This document shows positions 23,882-32,942 of a stretch of DNA of 38,948 bases, piece by piece. The first letter of the stretch is position 1. The number at the start of each line of letters is the position of its first letter. The translations under genes and the position numbers were made by a program. This DNA is from Thiotrichaceae bacterium (GTDB lineage: Bacteria; Pseudomonadota; Gammaproteobacteria; Beggiatoales; Beggiatoaceae). The DNA lies in NCBI GenBank assembly GCA_029939505.1, contig JAOZSV010000014.1:1-38948 (forward strand), written 5' to 3'. The notes below the pieces were generated by a model. The model did not search any database. It saw only the letters and a program-made list of their open reading frames with translations, and was not told the origin of the DNA.

Positions 23882-24697
23882 ATGAACAAACAACATACCC
23901 ATTCAAATCTGATACACGAAGAACTTAGCTACGAGGTCAAAAAAATACTATTTGACATTTATAATCAACTTGGCCCTCAACTCCCAGAAAAGCTATACCA
24001 AAGAGCGGTTAATCGTGGACTAAAAGAACAAGGTATTACTTACGAACAAGAAAAAAAGTTTGAAGTGATTTATCGGGAAAAATCCGCAGGGACTTACTAC
24101 CTTGATCACTGGATTGAAAATGGCAAACTCCTCCTAGAACTCAAAGTCGCCCCTAAAATTATGCCTATTCACCAAGCCCAAACCATTTCTTACCTCAAAG
24201 TGAGCGATGTTGATTTAGGCATTATTGTTAATTTTGGTGCAACCTCTTTAGAAACCAAACGATTACCTAATTTTATACGGGATAAAACGGTTGACTTTCA
24301 ATGGCAACCCCAACCATTAACTGGAGATATTTTATATCCGGTTCTTAGCCAGAATATTCTTAAAGCCTTGCACCGAGTCCATTTAACATTAGGTCCCGGC
24401 TTTATCCATCGTGTTTATCGGCAAGCGATTCGGATTGAATTACAACAACAAGATATAGGTTATGAATCTATTCGCAGAATCCAATTTTATTATAAGAATT
24501 ATTATCTTGGCGAACAAAAAGTTCAAATACTCAAAGTAGAGAATAAAATATTATTGGGTGTTTTTGCCCTTGAAAAGGTTGATGAGGTAATGGAAGTAGT
24601 CATGAAAGCACGGTTGAAGCGTTTTGAGATCAAATTAGGACTTTTGGCGAATTTTTATGGAAGACGATTAATGCTAAAATGGGTATTGAATACATAA
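23882..24697 (+). CDS. Tandem GxxExxY-type protein
   Basis: GxxExxY proteins have a PD-(D/E)XK nuclease-like fold and unknown function, and are common in repeat-rich genomes. This one is 271 residues, about twice the usual length, because the domain is duplicated. Copy 1 (12-130) has GPQLPEKLYQRAV, GITYEQEKKFEVIY, an Asp (D75) and E86-L-K88 (LLELKV), followed by HQAQTISYLK and GIIVNFGA. Copy 2 (155-271) has GPGFIHRVYRQAI and GYESIRRIQFYY but GVFAL in place of E-L-K, and LGLLANFYGRRL at its end, so its active site is lost. The ATG at 23882 is chosen because the ten upstream codons are repeat DNA; no ribosome site is clear. The stop overlaps the start of a family B repeat. Confidence 0.85.
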   Translation: MNKQHTHSNLIHEELSYEVKKILFDIYNQLGPQLPEKLYQRAVNRGLKEQGITYEQEKKFEVIYREKSAGTYYLDHWIENGKLLLELKVAPKIMPIHQAQTISYLKVSDVDLGIIVNFGATSLETKRLPNFIRDKTVDFQWQPQPLTGDILYPVLSQNILKALHRVHLTLGPGFIHRVYRQAIRIELQQQDIGYESIRRIQFYYKNYYLGEQKVQILKVENKILLGVFALEKVDEVMEVVMKARLKRFEIKLGLLANFYGRRLMLKWVLNT

Positions 24698-24912
24698 GTA
24701 CAACGGATTTGGGAATAGAACGGATTAAGGATTGAGTACAACGGATTTAGGAATGCAACTGATTGAAAAAAATCCGTTCTATTCTCAAATCCGTTGTACT
24801 CATCCCGCTGTACTCAATTTGCCGCTGCACCAAAAAGACGGTGCAACGTCTACATGGTTCAGCCTTGAAATCAATTTCAAGGCTAACAACGGCTGAGTAC
24901 ACAATATAAAAT
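24695..24912. repeat. Family B hairpin and neighbouring repeats
   Basis: AAGTACAACGGATTTGGGAA to TCAAATCCGTTGTACTCA (24695-24802) is a full family B hairpin that begins in the stop codon of the GxxExxY gene. Then come CCGCTGTACTCA, GCCGCTGCACC...GGTGCAACG, and a CCTTGAAATCAATTTCAAGG hairpin. Confidence 0.8.
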
Positions 24913-24988
24913 GTGAAATTTTAAGTTAAGTACGAACACGCAGGTTCGCCCTATTCGGAATAGGATGAACCTGTGGAGCATTTATTAA

Positions 24989-25630
24989 ATGCAAAGCAAG
25001 AGAAAAAACTTTTCCAGATTTACGCCAAAAGAAGCATTTAAACAGTTAAAAATCAAAGATTTAACAAAGTTAAAGATTGATTTCAAACCGGTTGAACCGA
25101 GTCAATTCTTTCAAACTCGGTTGCAACGACTTGAAAATTTCGATTTGAGCATTTCCAAAAAAGCGAAGGAACTACTCATTGATGCCTTATGTGAAAAAGT
25201 CATTCAACAACATTCCCATCTCAAAATCTGGAAAGAAGCCCCCTTACAAAGTGATAAGCTAACGGGTTTTTTTGATTACTTAGTGGCAGAAAAAAGAGCC
25301 TATTTGGACGCGCCCTTATTATGCGTTGTCGAAGCCAAAAAAGATTTCGAGGTTTAAGTTTTTTGAAGAAAAACTTAAACCTCGAAGTTTGATAAAGGAT
25401 TAGCGCAATGTCTGGTTGAAATGCAAGCCTGTCAATGGAATAATGAACAAGTCGGTCAAAAAATTGAGATTTATGGTATCGTCACTAATGGCGAAGTTTG
25501 GAAATTTTATAAACTGAACCTTGATGGACAGGTTTATGAAACACTGCCTTATGCTTTAGGCGAAACAAGTCATGTTTTAGGGATGCTTGATTATGTCTTT
25601 CAGAAATGTGAAGAAAATCTCAATTTGTAA
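24989..25630 (+). pseudogene. PD-(D/E)XK-fold gene interrupted by a palindromic repeat
   Basis: This gene is a paralogue of 424-1059. The first part (122 codons to 25357) has D96 (GFFDYLVA) and E115-A-K117 (CVVEAKKD). Then a 41-bp family A palindrome brings TAA, TGA and TAA into the frame. After it, from 25388, the same frame resumes as FDKGLAQCLVEMQACQWNN ... YGIVTNGEVWKFYKL, matching the paralogue after its EAKKD. The insertion is a multiple of three, so only the stops break it; an ATG at 25421 could start a 69-residue second piece. GGAG lies about 10 bases before the start at 24989. It is either a pseudogene or a split gene whose product would need readthrough. Confidence 0.85.
25346..25386. 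repeat. Family A palindrome interrupting the PD-(D/E)XK gene
   Basis: The perfect 18-bp arms TTCGAGGTTTAAGTTTTT and AAAAACTTAAACCTCGAA flank TGAAG. It differs from the copy at 27716-27756 at one base pair of the stem only: A/T here, G/C there. Confidence 0.95.
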
Positions 25631-25671
25631 TCAAGGCTAAAGTTTTTTAAAGTTTTAGTCATGTAGGGTGG

Positions 25672-25716
25672 TTTCGAGGCGAAAGTTTTTTCTTTAAAAA
25701 AACTTTCGCCTCGAAA
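25672..25716. repeat. Family A palindrome
   Basis: TTTCGAGGCGAAAGTTTTTT pairs with AAAAAACTTTCGCCTCGAAA. It lies between the broken gene and the ribbon-helix-helix gene. The same variable word CGAAAG occurs at 34047-34081. Confidence 0.92.
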
Positions 25717-25813
25717 GAAACGAAGTGGAATCCCACAATTAAAAATGTGGGTGGAGCGTTCGCTTTACCCACCTACTAAATCGGGGACTTTTATAAAATA
25801 GGAATTTCTAAAA

Positions 25814-26041
25814 ATGAAAATTGAAACCTCCATTTCCTTGCCTGAAGACATTCTTGATGTGATTGACAAACTGTCAGAAAAATACCAAAACCGTTCTGAA
25901 TGGATTGAAATGGCTTTACGCAGTTTTATCGCTCAAATAAGCAGCGAAAAAAACGGGCAGGATATTGACATTATTAATAAAAACGCAGCACGTCTTAATG
26001 AAGAAGCTTTAGATGTACTCACTTATCAGGTGGATTTATGA
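25814..26041 (+). CDS. Ribbon-helix-helix antitoxin
   Basis: This 75-residue protein opens with [20 protein letters not shown] then [16 protein letters not shown], the strand-helix-helix pattern of CopG/MetJ-type DNA-binding antitoxins; the C-terminal part ([20 protein letters not shown]) would wrap the toxin. The stop overlaps the toxin start by four bases (ATGA). It likely neutralises the MazF-type protein downstream and represses the pair. The operator was not identified; the 5' region contains repeat DNA. Confidence 0.88.
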   Translation: MKIETSISLPEDILDVIDKLSEKYQNRSEWIEMALRSFIAQISSEKNGQDIDIINKNAARLNEEALDVLTYQVDL

Positions 26042-26361
26042 AACGAGGTGAACTTTATCGTGTTGCTAATCCTTCAGCAAGAGATCCAAAAAAGTTTCGG
26101 GTTTTCACAGTTGTTAGTCGTCAAGATTTGATTGAATCACGTTTTTCAACGGTGATTTGTGCGCCCGTTTATACTGTTTATGATGGTTTATCAAGTCAAG
26201 TACCTGTTGGGGTGAACGAGGGTTTAAAACATGACAGTAGTATTCATTGTGATGAATTGGTGAGTTTGCCCAAATCTAGGCTAACTCATTTTATTGGTAC
26301 ACTCCCACTTCACAAAATTAAAGCCCTTAATAAGGCACTCCGTATTGCGTTAGATATTTAG
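26038..26361 (+). CDS. MazF/PemK-type mRNA interferase toxin
   Basis: This 107-residue protein has the PemK/MazF pattern: [11 protein letters not shown] at the start, [45 protein letters not shown] and [18 protein letters not shown]. MazF toxins cut single-stranded mRNA at short motifs. Family members usually have RR or KRP before the VVSR strand, and here KKFRVF is close to that. Translation is coupled to the antitoxin. Confidence 0.9.
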   Translation: MKRGELYRVANPSARDPKKFRVFTVVSRQDLIESRFSTVICAPVYTVYDGLSSQVPVGVNEGLKHDSSIHCDELVSLPKSRLTHFIGTLPLHKIKALNKALRIALDI

Positions 26362-26376
26362 TCATGTAGTCATGTA

Positions 26377-26536
26377 GGTGGGCATAAGTCGTTGAATCAG
26401 GCCTGACAGGTTTCCAAAACCTGTCAGGTCTAGCCATATAGCCATATCGGGTGGGCATAAGTCGTTGAATCAGACCTGACAGGTTTCCAAAACCTGTCAG
26501 GTCTAGCCATATAGCCATGTAGGGTGAGCATAAGTC
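26377..26536. repeat. 73-bp direct repeat, two full copies and a partial third
   Basis: GGTGGGCATAAGTCGTTGAA starts at 26377 and again at 26450, with GGTGAGCATAAGTC at 26523; the period is 73 bp throughout. Each unit holds the palindrome CCTGACAGGTTTCCAAAACC TGTCAGG, related in its loop to the one at 65-97. The stretch 26537-26640 carries a GTTGCAC-type dispersed repeat ending CCTACATGGCT. Confidence 0.9.
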
Positions 26537-26682
26537 TTTTTATGTGCAACGGCATTCATCTATGAAATGGTATTTTTAGATGAGGTTTTAACGTTTTGCC
26601 GCTGCACCACGGTGCAACGCCCTACATGGCTGGAGCGTCAAAAGAAAACGAGAGAAACGAGAGAACTTAAAGAGGATAACAG

Positions 26683-27036
26683 ATGAAACAGATTGCAAAA
26701 GCGATTGAGACAACGGGCATCGTAGATGCACACCGTCGATTATTATTAGATGAATCACTTCCTGTTGCAGATAAAAGTCGTGTGCGCGTGATTGTGTTAG
26801 TCACTGCAGAGCATGAATATACGACACTTTCCCACGACTCTTTAGAATCCTTAACGCCAGCCATGCGGTTAGCTGCGGCTTTTTCAGGCTATCAACGCAA
26901 TGAAATTTCTCAAGAAAAAGCGGCAGAATTGGCGGGATTAAACCGCCGAGATTTTCTTTTAGCCCTTGCCCATGAAAACCGCGAGGTATTTGCTGTCGAT
27001 TTTAACGATTTAAAAAAGGAATTAGCGCGTGGTTAA
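26683..27036 (+). CDS. UPF0175-type antitoxin
   Basis: This 117-residue protein joins an N-terminal strand-rich part (TTGIVDAHRRLLLDESLPV, VRVIVLVT), like small AbrB/DUF104-type antitoxin N-termini, to a C-terminal UPF0175-like part (GYQRNEISQEKAAELAGLNR RDFLLALA). UPF0175 proteins are usually paired with DUF3368 PIN-like proteins, which is what follows. AGAGG lies upstream at 26671-26675. It overlaps the next gene by 8 bp. Confidence 0.82.
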   Translation: MKQIAKAIETTGIVDAHRRLLLDESLPVADKSRVRVIVLVTAEHEYTTLSHDSLESLTPAMRLAAAFSGYQRNEISQEKAAELAGLNRRDFLLALAHENREVFAVDFNDLKKELARG

Positions 27037-27517
27037 ATCTCTCTTTATTGATGCTTCTCCTTTGATTTTTTTGACTAAAGCTGGCAAACTTGATTTGTTA
27101 CAAAAAATAGCCGGCATAGATGTCATTGTACCCGTTGCAGTCGAAACAGAAATTCAACAATATGGGGAAGAAGATATTACCGTGCAGGCACTGGCACAAA
27201 CGAATTGGCTAGTTGTTATTAATACCCCGCCTGTACCCAAAGTGATTCAATCTTATCATTTAGGTGCAGGCGAGTCAGCGGTTTTGACTGGGGCTTATGT
27301 CAACCAAAATGCAGAGGCAATTATAGACGATTTAGCCGCCCGTCGCTGTGCTGCTGCTTTGGATATCCCAGTACGTGGTACCCTTGGATTAGTGTTGACG
27401 GCTAAACAACGGGGTATTATTCCAGCGGCAAAGCCAATTATAGAAGATTTACACCAAGCAGGCATGTACCTGTCAGGCAAAGTAATAAATCAAGTACTGG
27501 CATTAATTGGAGAATGA
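27029..27517 (+). CDS. DUF3368 PIN-like toxin
   Basis: This 162-residue protein has the PIN-domain acidic positions: FIDASPLIFLTKAG at the N-terminus (Asp8), the ETEI strand end, GAGESAVL with a conserved Glu, and AIIDDLAARRCAAALDIPV with two Asp. The C-terminal TLGLVLTAKQRGIIPAAKPI is typical of DUF3368. Such proteins are presumed RNases regulated by UPF0175 partners. The start is GTG. The stop is followed within about 20 bp by GC-rich repeats. Confidence 0.85.
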   Translation: MVKSLFIDASPLIFLTKAGKLDLLQKIAGIDVIVPVAVETEIQQYGEEDITVQALAQTNWLVVINTPPVPKVIQSYHLGAGESAVLTGAYVNQNAEAIIDDLAARRCAAALDIPVRGTLGLVLTAKQRGIIPAAKPIIEDLHQAGMYLSGKVINQVLALIGE

Positions 27518-27536
27518 TGTGTTTCGTTCTCTCATT

Positions 27537-27700
27537 TTCTCGTTCCCACGCGCCGGCGTGGGAACGCATTCTCGACGCGCCAGCGTCGAAGTGAAACGAG
27601 AATTGTCATTTCCCCTTTCTTTAAGTGATGATGAACAGGACGCTGGCGCGTCCAGACTGCATTCCCACGCCGGCGCGTGGGAACGAGAAAAACGATATAA
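27537..27700. repeat. GC-rich BIME-like palindromes
   Basis: CGTTCCCACGCGCCGGCGTG GGAACG (27541-27566), CGACGCGCCAGCGTCG (27573-27588), GACGCTGGCGCGTC and CATTCCCACGCCGGCGCGTG GGAACG alternate. Further partial copies lie at 27785-27840 (GACGCGCCAGCGTGGGAACG). They are much richer in GC than the surroundings and resemble REP/BIME arrays. Confidence 0.85.
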
Positions 27701-27715
27701 TCCAAATCTGAAGGA

Positions 27716-27756
27716 TTCGAGGTTTGAGTTTTTTGAAGAAAAACTCAAACCTCGAA
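27716..27756. repeat. Family A palindrome
   Basis: TTCGAGGTTTGAGTTTTT, TGAAG, AAAAACTCAAACCTCGAA: 41 bp, perfect. It is the closest relative of the unit that breaks the PD-(D/E)XK gene. Confidence 0.95.
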
Positions 27757-27852
27757 TGGACTCCAAGGATTAACTTAATGGCATTGACGCGCCAGCGTGG
27801 GAACGCATTCTCGACGCGCCTGCGTCGAAGTGGAACGAGAAAAAAAACCCAT

Positions 27853-30045
27853 TCATTTTTGCTGCCAAAGATTAGCTCTAACACATCTTAAAATCTCATA
27901 ACTATACTTACCTTCAAAATCCTCAAATACCGGTTTTAAAATATGTTGTTCTTCTATAGGGCGTTCTAAGAGCTTATCTTCAATTTCATGGATTTCTTCT
28001 TCCTTTAATTGAACCACTTGACGTAATTTGACTTTTCCCAATTCAATGGCTTGTGAAAGATGAGCATAAATTGTTGCTGGTTTCAGATTGCGTTGCGCGG
28101 CGATTTCTTCAAGGCTTAATCCTTGATAAAATGCATCAATAGTCGTTTCAGCGGATTCAGATAGCGCGCTTTCATTATTAGATGGGGTTGTGGGAGTGTT
28201 TTCTGAGACTTTCTCCTCTTCGCATTGCAACGTATGTTCGTCTAGCACGTCAATAAAAATTTGACCATAATGTTTTAATTTAGTGGCACCAACCCCTAGT
28301 AATTGTGCAAATTCTTTTAAGGTATGGGGACGTTGTACGACTATATCTGTTAAGGTGCTATCGTGGAAAATCATATAAGGGGGAACTTCTTGTGTAGTTG
28401 CTAATTCTAAACGTTTAGCACGTAAGGCTTCCCAAAGTTTTTGATCGTTACCCGTCAACGAGATGCTTGACGTTCTACCAAACTTGTTCTCTTTTACTTT
28501 CAAAGACTTAACGTCTTTACGTAAATGAATAGTTTGTTCGCCACGTAGCAAGGGACGAGCATTTTCAGTGAGTTGTAAACCGTTATAGCCTCCTACATCA
28601 ACCCTGATAAAGCCCCTGGCAATGAGCTGTCTAAAAACGGAATGCCATTCTTTCTGGTTTAAGTCTTTGCCAATACCATAAGTACTAACCCGATTATGCC
28701 TAAATTTTTCGATACGTTCATTGGTTTTACCGAGTAATACATCAATCAAATAAGCGACACCAAATCGTTGTCCAGTACGATAAACACAAGAGAGGGCTTT
28801 TTGGGCTGCTTCAGTCCCTTCCCAGGTAATCACAGGCTCTAAACAGGTATCGCAGTTGCCACAAGGTTCAGGTAAATGATCACCAAAATAGCTTAACAAG
28901 GCTTGGCGACGACAGGTTGTGATTTCACAATAATCTAACATGGAATCCAATTTATGTCGTTCTATTCGTTTATGTTGTTTATCTGCCTCGGATTCGTCTA
29001 ATATGCGTCGTAACATAACCACATCTTGTAAGCCATAAGTCATCCAAGCATTCGCGGGTAGTCCATCGCGCCCTGCTCGCCCTGTTTCCTGATAATAGGC
29101 TTCTAAACTTTTAGGTAAGTCTAAATGGCAGACAAAACGCACATTGGATTTATCAATGCCCATGCCAAAAGCAATTGTCGCTACAATAATAATGCCTTCT
29201 TCACGTAAAAATCGCATCTGATGATGTTTACGCATTTCTTTATCTAATCCAGCATGATAGGGTAAAGCGGAGCATCCTTTTTTCGCTAACCAGGATGCAG
29301 TCTCGTCCACTTTTTTGCGTGATAAACAATAGACAATCCCAGCATCGCCACGATGTCCTTCTTCTTCGAGAAAATTTAAGAGTTGATCACGGGCTTTTTG
29401 CTTTTGCACCACGCGATAGCGAATATTGGGACGATCAAAACCCGCGATAAATTTCTTAGCGTCTTCTAAACCTAAATGGGTGATGATGTCTCGTTGCGTG
29501 GGTTCATCGGCGGTGGCTGTGAGCGCGATACGGGGAATGGTAGGAAATCTGTGTTGTAATATGGATAATTCGACATATTCCGTTCGGAAATCATGCCCCC
29601 ATTGCGAGACACAATGCGCTTCGTCTATGGCAAAAAGGGCGATTTCTGTTGAGTCCAAAAATTCTAAAAAGCGGGGAGTCATTAACCTTTCTGGAGAGAC
29701 ATAGAGTAAGTCTAATTCACCTTGACGTAATTGTTTTGAGACGAAACGCGCTTGATTGGATGTTAAAGTGGAGTTGAGATGGGCGACACGAACGCCAAAT
29801 TGTTGTAAAGCACTGACTTGATCCTGCATTAAGGCAATCAGAGGTGAAATGATTATTGCTACACCTTGACGGATCATGGCGGGAATTTGATAACAGAATG
29901 ATTTACCGCCGCCTGTTGGCATTAAGACTAAAGCGTTATCACCCGCTAAAATATGGTGGATAATCTTTTCTTGTTCACCACGAAACTGTTGATAGCCAAA
30001 TACATCGCGTAGGATTTCTTGGGGAGTCATTTCTTGGGGAGTCAT
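27853..30045 (-). CDS. recQ: ATP-dependent DNA helicase RecQ
   Basis: RecQ is a 3'-5' helicase of the RecF recombination and fork-repair pathways. The 730-residue protein has motif 0 (GYQQFRGEQ), Walker [15 protein letters not shown], the DEAH box [15 protein letters not shown], motif III LTATAD and the arginine-finger motif VI ([12 protein letters not shown]). The zinc-binding RQC has [13 protein letters not shown] and CGNCDTC, and there is one HRDC domain (about 520-600). A further C-terminal helix-turn-helix part ([20 protein letters not shown]) makes it longer than E. coli RecQ (609). The first 15 bp of the gene are duplicated in tandem ([10 protein letters not shown]), giving two possible starts; a hexanucleotide repeat lies just upstream. 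Confidence 0.95.
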   Translation of the reverse strand: MTPQEMTPQEILRDVFGYQQFRGEQEKIIHHILAGDNALVLMPTGGGKSFCYQIPAMIRQGVAIIISPLIALMQDQVSALQQFGVRVAHLNSTLTSNQARFVSKQLRQGELDLLYVSPERLMTPRFLEFLDSTEIALFAIDEAHCVSQWGHDFRTEYVELSILQHRFPTIPRIALTATADEPTQRDIITHLGLEDAKKFIAGFDRPNIRYRVVQKQKARDQLLNFLEEEGHRGDAGIVYCLSRKKVDETASWLAKKGCSALPYHAGLDKEMRKHHQMRFLREEGIIIVATIAFGMGIDKSNVRFVCHLDLPKSLEAYYQETGRAGRDGLPANAWMTYGLQDVVMLRRILDESEADKQHKRIERHKLDSMLDYCEITTCRRQALLSYFGDHLPEPCGNCDTCLEPVITWEGTEAAQKALSCVYRTGQRFGVAYLIDVLLGKTNERIEKFRHNRVSTYGIGKDLNQKEWHSVFRQLIARGFIRVDVGGYNGLQLTENARPLLRGEQTIHLRKDVKSLKVKENKFGRTSSISLTGNDQKLWEALRAKRLELATTQEVPPYMIFHDSTLTDIVVQRPHTLKEFAQLLGVGATKLKHYGQIFIDVLDEHTLQCEEEKVSENTPTTPSNNESALSESAETTIDAFYQGLSLEEIAAQRNLKPATIYAHLSQAIELGKVKLRQVVQLKEEEIHEIEDKLLERPIEEQHILKPVFEDFEGKYSYEILRCVRANLWQQK

Positions 30046-30061
30046 TTTTTTACCATTTGTT

Positions 30062-30089
30062 TTAATCTTAATCTTAATCTTAATCTTAA
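30062..30089. repeat. Hexanucleotide tandem repeat upstream of recQ
   Basis: Four copies of TTAATC and a partial fifth lie 17-44 bases before the recQ start, within its probable leader or promoter. Slippage could change spacing here. Confidence 0.9.
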
Positions 30090-30142
30090 AAATTGATTTT
30101 ATAACATTTTTGGCTTAATAGGTAATGGTATTAACCTTTTTT

Positions 30143-30577
30143 GATGATCAAGTTTTTATAAGAATAACGACAAGGATTGTATATAAGAAGGGATTAAAAT
30201 TGTTTGGGTTTTTAAAATCTTTTTTTTTGAGCTTAGAAATCCGATTTTTTCAAAAATCGGATTTCTTAAAGCTGAGACAATCCTTGTACTCGATCATCAA
30301 GTTTTTCGTTTTTCAAGAATAACTACAAGGATTATATATAAGAAGGGATGAGATCGTAGTTGTACTTGCTTTAAATCCTTTTGCTGAGACAATTTTTATC
30401 GTTGGTTGAAATGAAATCCCTTCGCTAATACAATCCTTGTAGTTAATGTGTTTTTAAAATCCTTTTTTATATACAATCCTTGTAGTTAATATGTTTTTAA
30501 AATCCTTTCGAGGCTAAAGTTTTTTCTTTAAAAAAAACTTTAGCCTCGAATCTTATATACAATCCTTGTAGTTAATA
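30143..30577. repeat. Family D cluster with nested palindromes
   Basis: ATGATCAAGTTTTT, ACAAGGATTGTATATAAGAA and the reverse words ACAATCCTTGTA, TACTCGATCATCAAG alternate several times, with ATATACAATCCTTGTAGTTAA repeated at about 30469, 30553 on the right. A family H stem (30230-30273) and a family A stem (30507-30550, TTCGAGGCTAAAG ... CTTTAGCCTCGAA) are embedded. No gene is seen in 30046-30631. Confidence 0.8.
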
Positions 30578-30631
30578 TAAAATAGGTAGATTATAAATAG
30601 GATTATTTTTCTGTAAAAATAGGAAATCACA

Positions 30632-32917
30632 TTGAAAAACAAACACTTAAAAAATACAATTCTTTCTCAATTGACACTTTATACAATTTCGTTAAGTGTT
30701 TTGATTTTTTTATTGAGTACATCAATACAGTGGATTCTGTCTGATAATGAAAATATTAACCTGAACTGGACTTTAATTATCAACGCGCTAACTCTTAGTT
30801 CAATGAGCATTTTTATAGTATATTTTTTTGAATTTAAGGTATCCAATCCTCTCAAAAAAATCGCCAATTATTTAGAATGCCTTGATTTTGAACATTCAGA
30901 GTACGCGCTGAATTTGGAACGCCCTCGTCGTGATGATGAATTAGAGTTGATTGTTAATTCTATTAACCATGCACGTCAATCTTGTGAAAAGATTTGCGAG
31001 CGCGAAATCAATACTCAACATTTGCTAAACACGACACTCGTGGGGCTTGCTTTATGGCAAATTAATGGGAGATTAATAACGATTAATCCGGCTTTGGCAC
31101 GAATGATTGGGCGTACAGTAGATGAAACCTGCACGTTAAATTATTGGAAAGACATTGTTGTCGAAGAGGATGTTGCTGCTGAACAAGCGCAATTACAAGC
31201 TCTTGAAGCAGGTGAACAGTATGGTCCTATCGAAAAAGAATTTCAGCATAAAGATGGGTATTATGTGCCTGTCAAAATATCTGCCCTAATTATAGAAAAA
31301 GAGGGAGAATGTTACGCATGGTCTCATGTCGAAAATATCAGCGAACAAAAATGGCTGATAACGGATTTGCAACAAGCCAAACAAAAATCGGAGGAGGCAA
31401 ACCTCGCTAAAAGCCAGTTTCTTGCGAACATGAGCCACGAATTGCGTACCCCTATGAATACGATTGTGGGTTATACTGAAATGCTCGAAGAAGAAATTAA
31501 AGAGTCTGATCAGGACAATTTATTACAAGAAGTCAAAAATGTTCATACTGCGGCTAAACATTTGTTGGCACTTCTTGATGGTATCCTTGATATTTCTAAA
31601 ATCGAGGCGGGCAAAATGCAGTTATATTCTGAACGCTTTGATTTAAAGAATATGATTCAAAATACTATCACAACAATTCAGCCTGTGATAGAAAATAAAG
31701 CCAATGCTTTGCATATTTTATGGGATGAAGATTTGGGTGAAGTCTATACTGATCTGAGCAAAGTGAGGCAAATTATATTCAATTTGCTGAATAATGCTTC
31801 TAAATTCACTGAACAAGGTATCATTACGCTAGAAGTGAGGCGACAAAGGGAAAAGAATGAGGACGATGATTGGATTATCATCAGCGTGAGTGATGAAGGC
31901 GTTGGTCTCACACAAGAGCAAAAATCAGATTTATTTCAAGTCTTTACCCAAGCAGATGCTTCTACGAGCCGCAATTATGGTAGCACAGGTTTAAGTTTAG
32001 CGATTACTAAACATTTCACGCAAATGCTAGGGGGCAATATCAATGTCAAAACGGAATTGGGTAAATCTTGTCATTTTACAATACGTTTACCTGCACATAT
32101 TACCGTTGACAAACAAGAAGATGTTGCTAGTGAAACACCACTTAGAATACCAGATAATCCTATGGAAAGCGGCGTACTTTTGGTCATTGATGATGATGAA
32201 ACCGTGCGTGAATTACTCACTATTTACCTCAGCAAGATCGGCTATCATGTGGTAACAGCATCAAGTGGTCAAGAAGGGTTGAAATTGGCTAAAAAACTGC
32301 GCCCTGATACGATTACCTTGGATGTGATGATGCCTAAGATGGATGGTTGGCAAGTATTGTCTAAGCTCAAGGCTGATCCTGATTTGGCACATATCCCTGT
32401 TATCATGTTGACGATGACGGATGATCAAAATATCGGTTATTCTTTAGGGGCCGCTGAATTTCTAAATAAACCTATCACTCGTTCTCAATTAATCAAGGTG
32501 TTGCGTAAATATCGCTCAAAGAGTGCCTCTTGTACTGTGATGGTGGTGGAGGATGAGCCGATTACCCGTGAAATGATGGTACGCATGATTCATAAGATGG
32601 GTTGGCAAGTGATTGAGGCAGAAAATGGTAAAATCGCTTTACAACTTATGCAAGAGCGACAGCCCGATTTAATTTTGTTAGACTTAATGATGCCGCAGAT
32701 GGATGGATTTGAATTTATTGTTCAGTTGCGACAGCATAAAACTTGCTCATTAACGCCAGTTGTGGTGTTGACTGCTAAAGATATTACTGTTGAAGATCGC
32801 CTTTGGCTCAGTAAACGTGTAGAAACGGTGTTTCAAAAGGGGGCTTATAGTCGCGACGAGTTACTCACTGAACTTAGGCAATTATTGGTTCGTACTGTTA
32901 TACCAAAAACGGAGTAA
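30632..32917 (+). CDS. Hybrid sensor histidine kinase with PAS and two receiver domains
   Basis: This 761-residue membrane sensor starts at TTG 30632, with AGGAAA 6-8 bases before it. Two membrane segments (about 14-32 and 47-68) frame a very short outer loop. A HAMP-like stretch, a PAS domain (about 130-245; LALWQINGRLITINPALARM) and the H-box SHELRTPMNT with H269 follow. The ATPase domain has FNLLNNASKFT, SDEGVG and GSTGLSLAI; the usual G2-box GTGLGLAI has Ser in place of Gly. Receiver 1 has D564 (TLDVMMP) and receiver 2 has D684 (LLDLMMP). No DNA-binding output is attached. There is no response regulator next to it. Confidence 0.93.
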   Translation: MKNKHLKNTILSQLTLYTISLSVLIFLLSTSIQWILSDNENINLNWTLIINALTLSSMSIFIVYFFEFKVSNPLKKIANYLECLDFEHSEYALNLERPRRDDELELIVNSINHARQSCEKICEREINTQHLLNTTLVGLALWQINGRLITINPALARMIGRTVDETCTLNYWKDIVVEEDVAAEQAQLQALEAGEQYGPIEKEFQHKDGYYVPVKISALIIEKEGECYAWSHVENISEQKWLITDLQQAKQKSEEANLAKSQFLANMSHELRTPMNTIVGYTEMLEEEIKESDQDNLLQEVKNVHTAAKHLLALLDGILDISKIEAGKMQLYSERFDLKNMIQNTITTIQPVIENKANALHILWDEDLGEVYTDLSKVRQIIFNLLNNASKFTEQGIITLEVRRQREKNEDDDWIIISVSDEGVGLTQEQKSDLFQVFTQADASTSRNYGSTGLSLAITKHFTQMLGGNINVKTELGKSCHFTIRLPAHITVDKQEDVASETPLRIPDNPMESGVLLVIDDDETVRELLTIYLSKIGYHVVTASSGQEGLKLAKKLRPDTITLDVMMPKMDGWQVLSKLKADPDLAHIPVIMLTMTDDQNIGYSLGAAEFLNKPITRSQLIKVLRKYRSKSASCTVMVVEDEPITREMMVRMIHKMGWQVIEAENGKIALQLMQERQPDLILLDLMMPQMDGFEFIVQLRQHKTCSLTPVVVLTAKDITVEDRLWLSKRVETVFQKGAYSRDELLTELRQLLVRTVIPKTE

Positions 32918-32942
32918 TGGCTGTGTTTTAGTTTGGATAGAT

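Noticed and set aside
26377-26536. Possible CRISPR array
   Set aside because: The 73-bp unit repeats as a whole, so there are no unique spacers.
27507-27884. Overlapping frames in both strands between the DUF3368 gene and recQ
   Set aside because: GC-rich palindromes keep several frames open by chance; the sequences are low-complexity.
30125-30322. 65-codon plus-strand frame
   Set aside because: It lies wholly in family D and H palindromes and lacks codon bias or a ribosome site.
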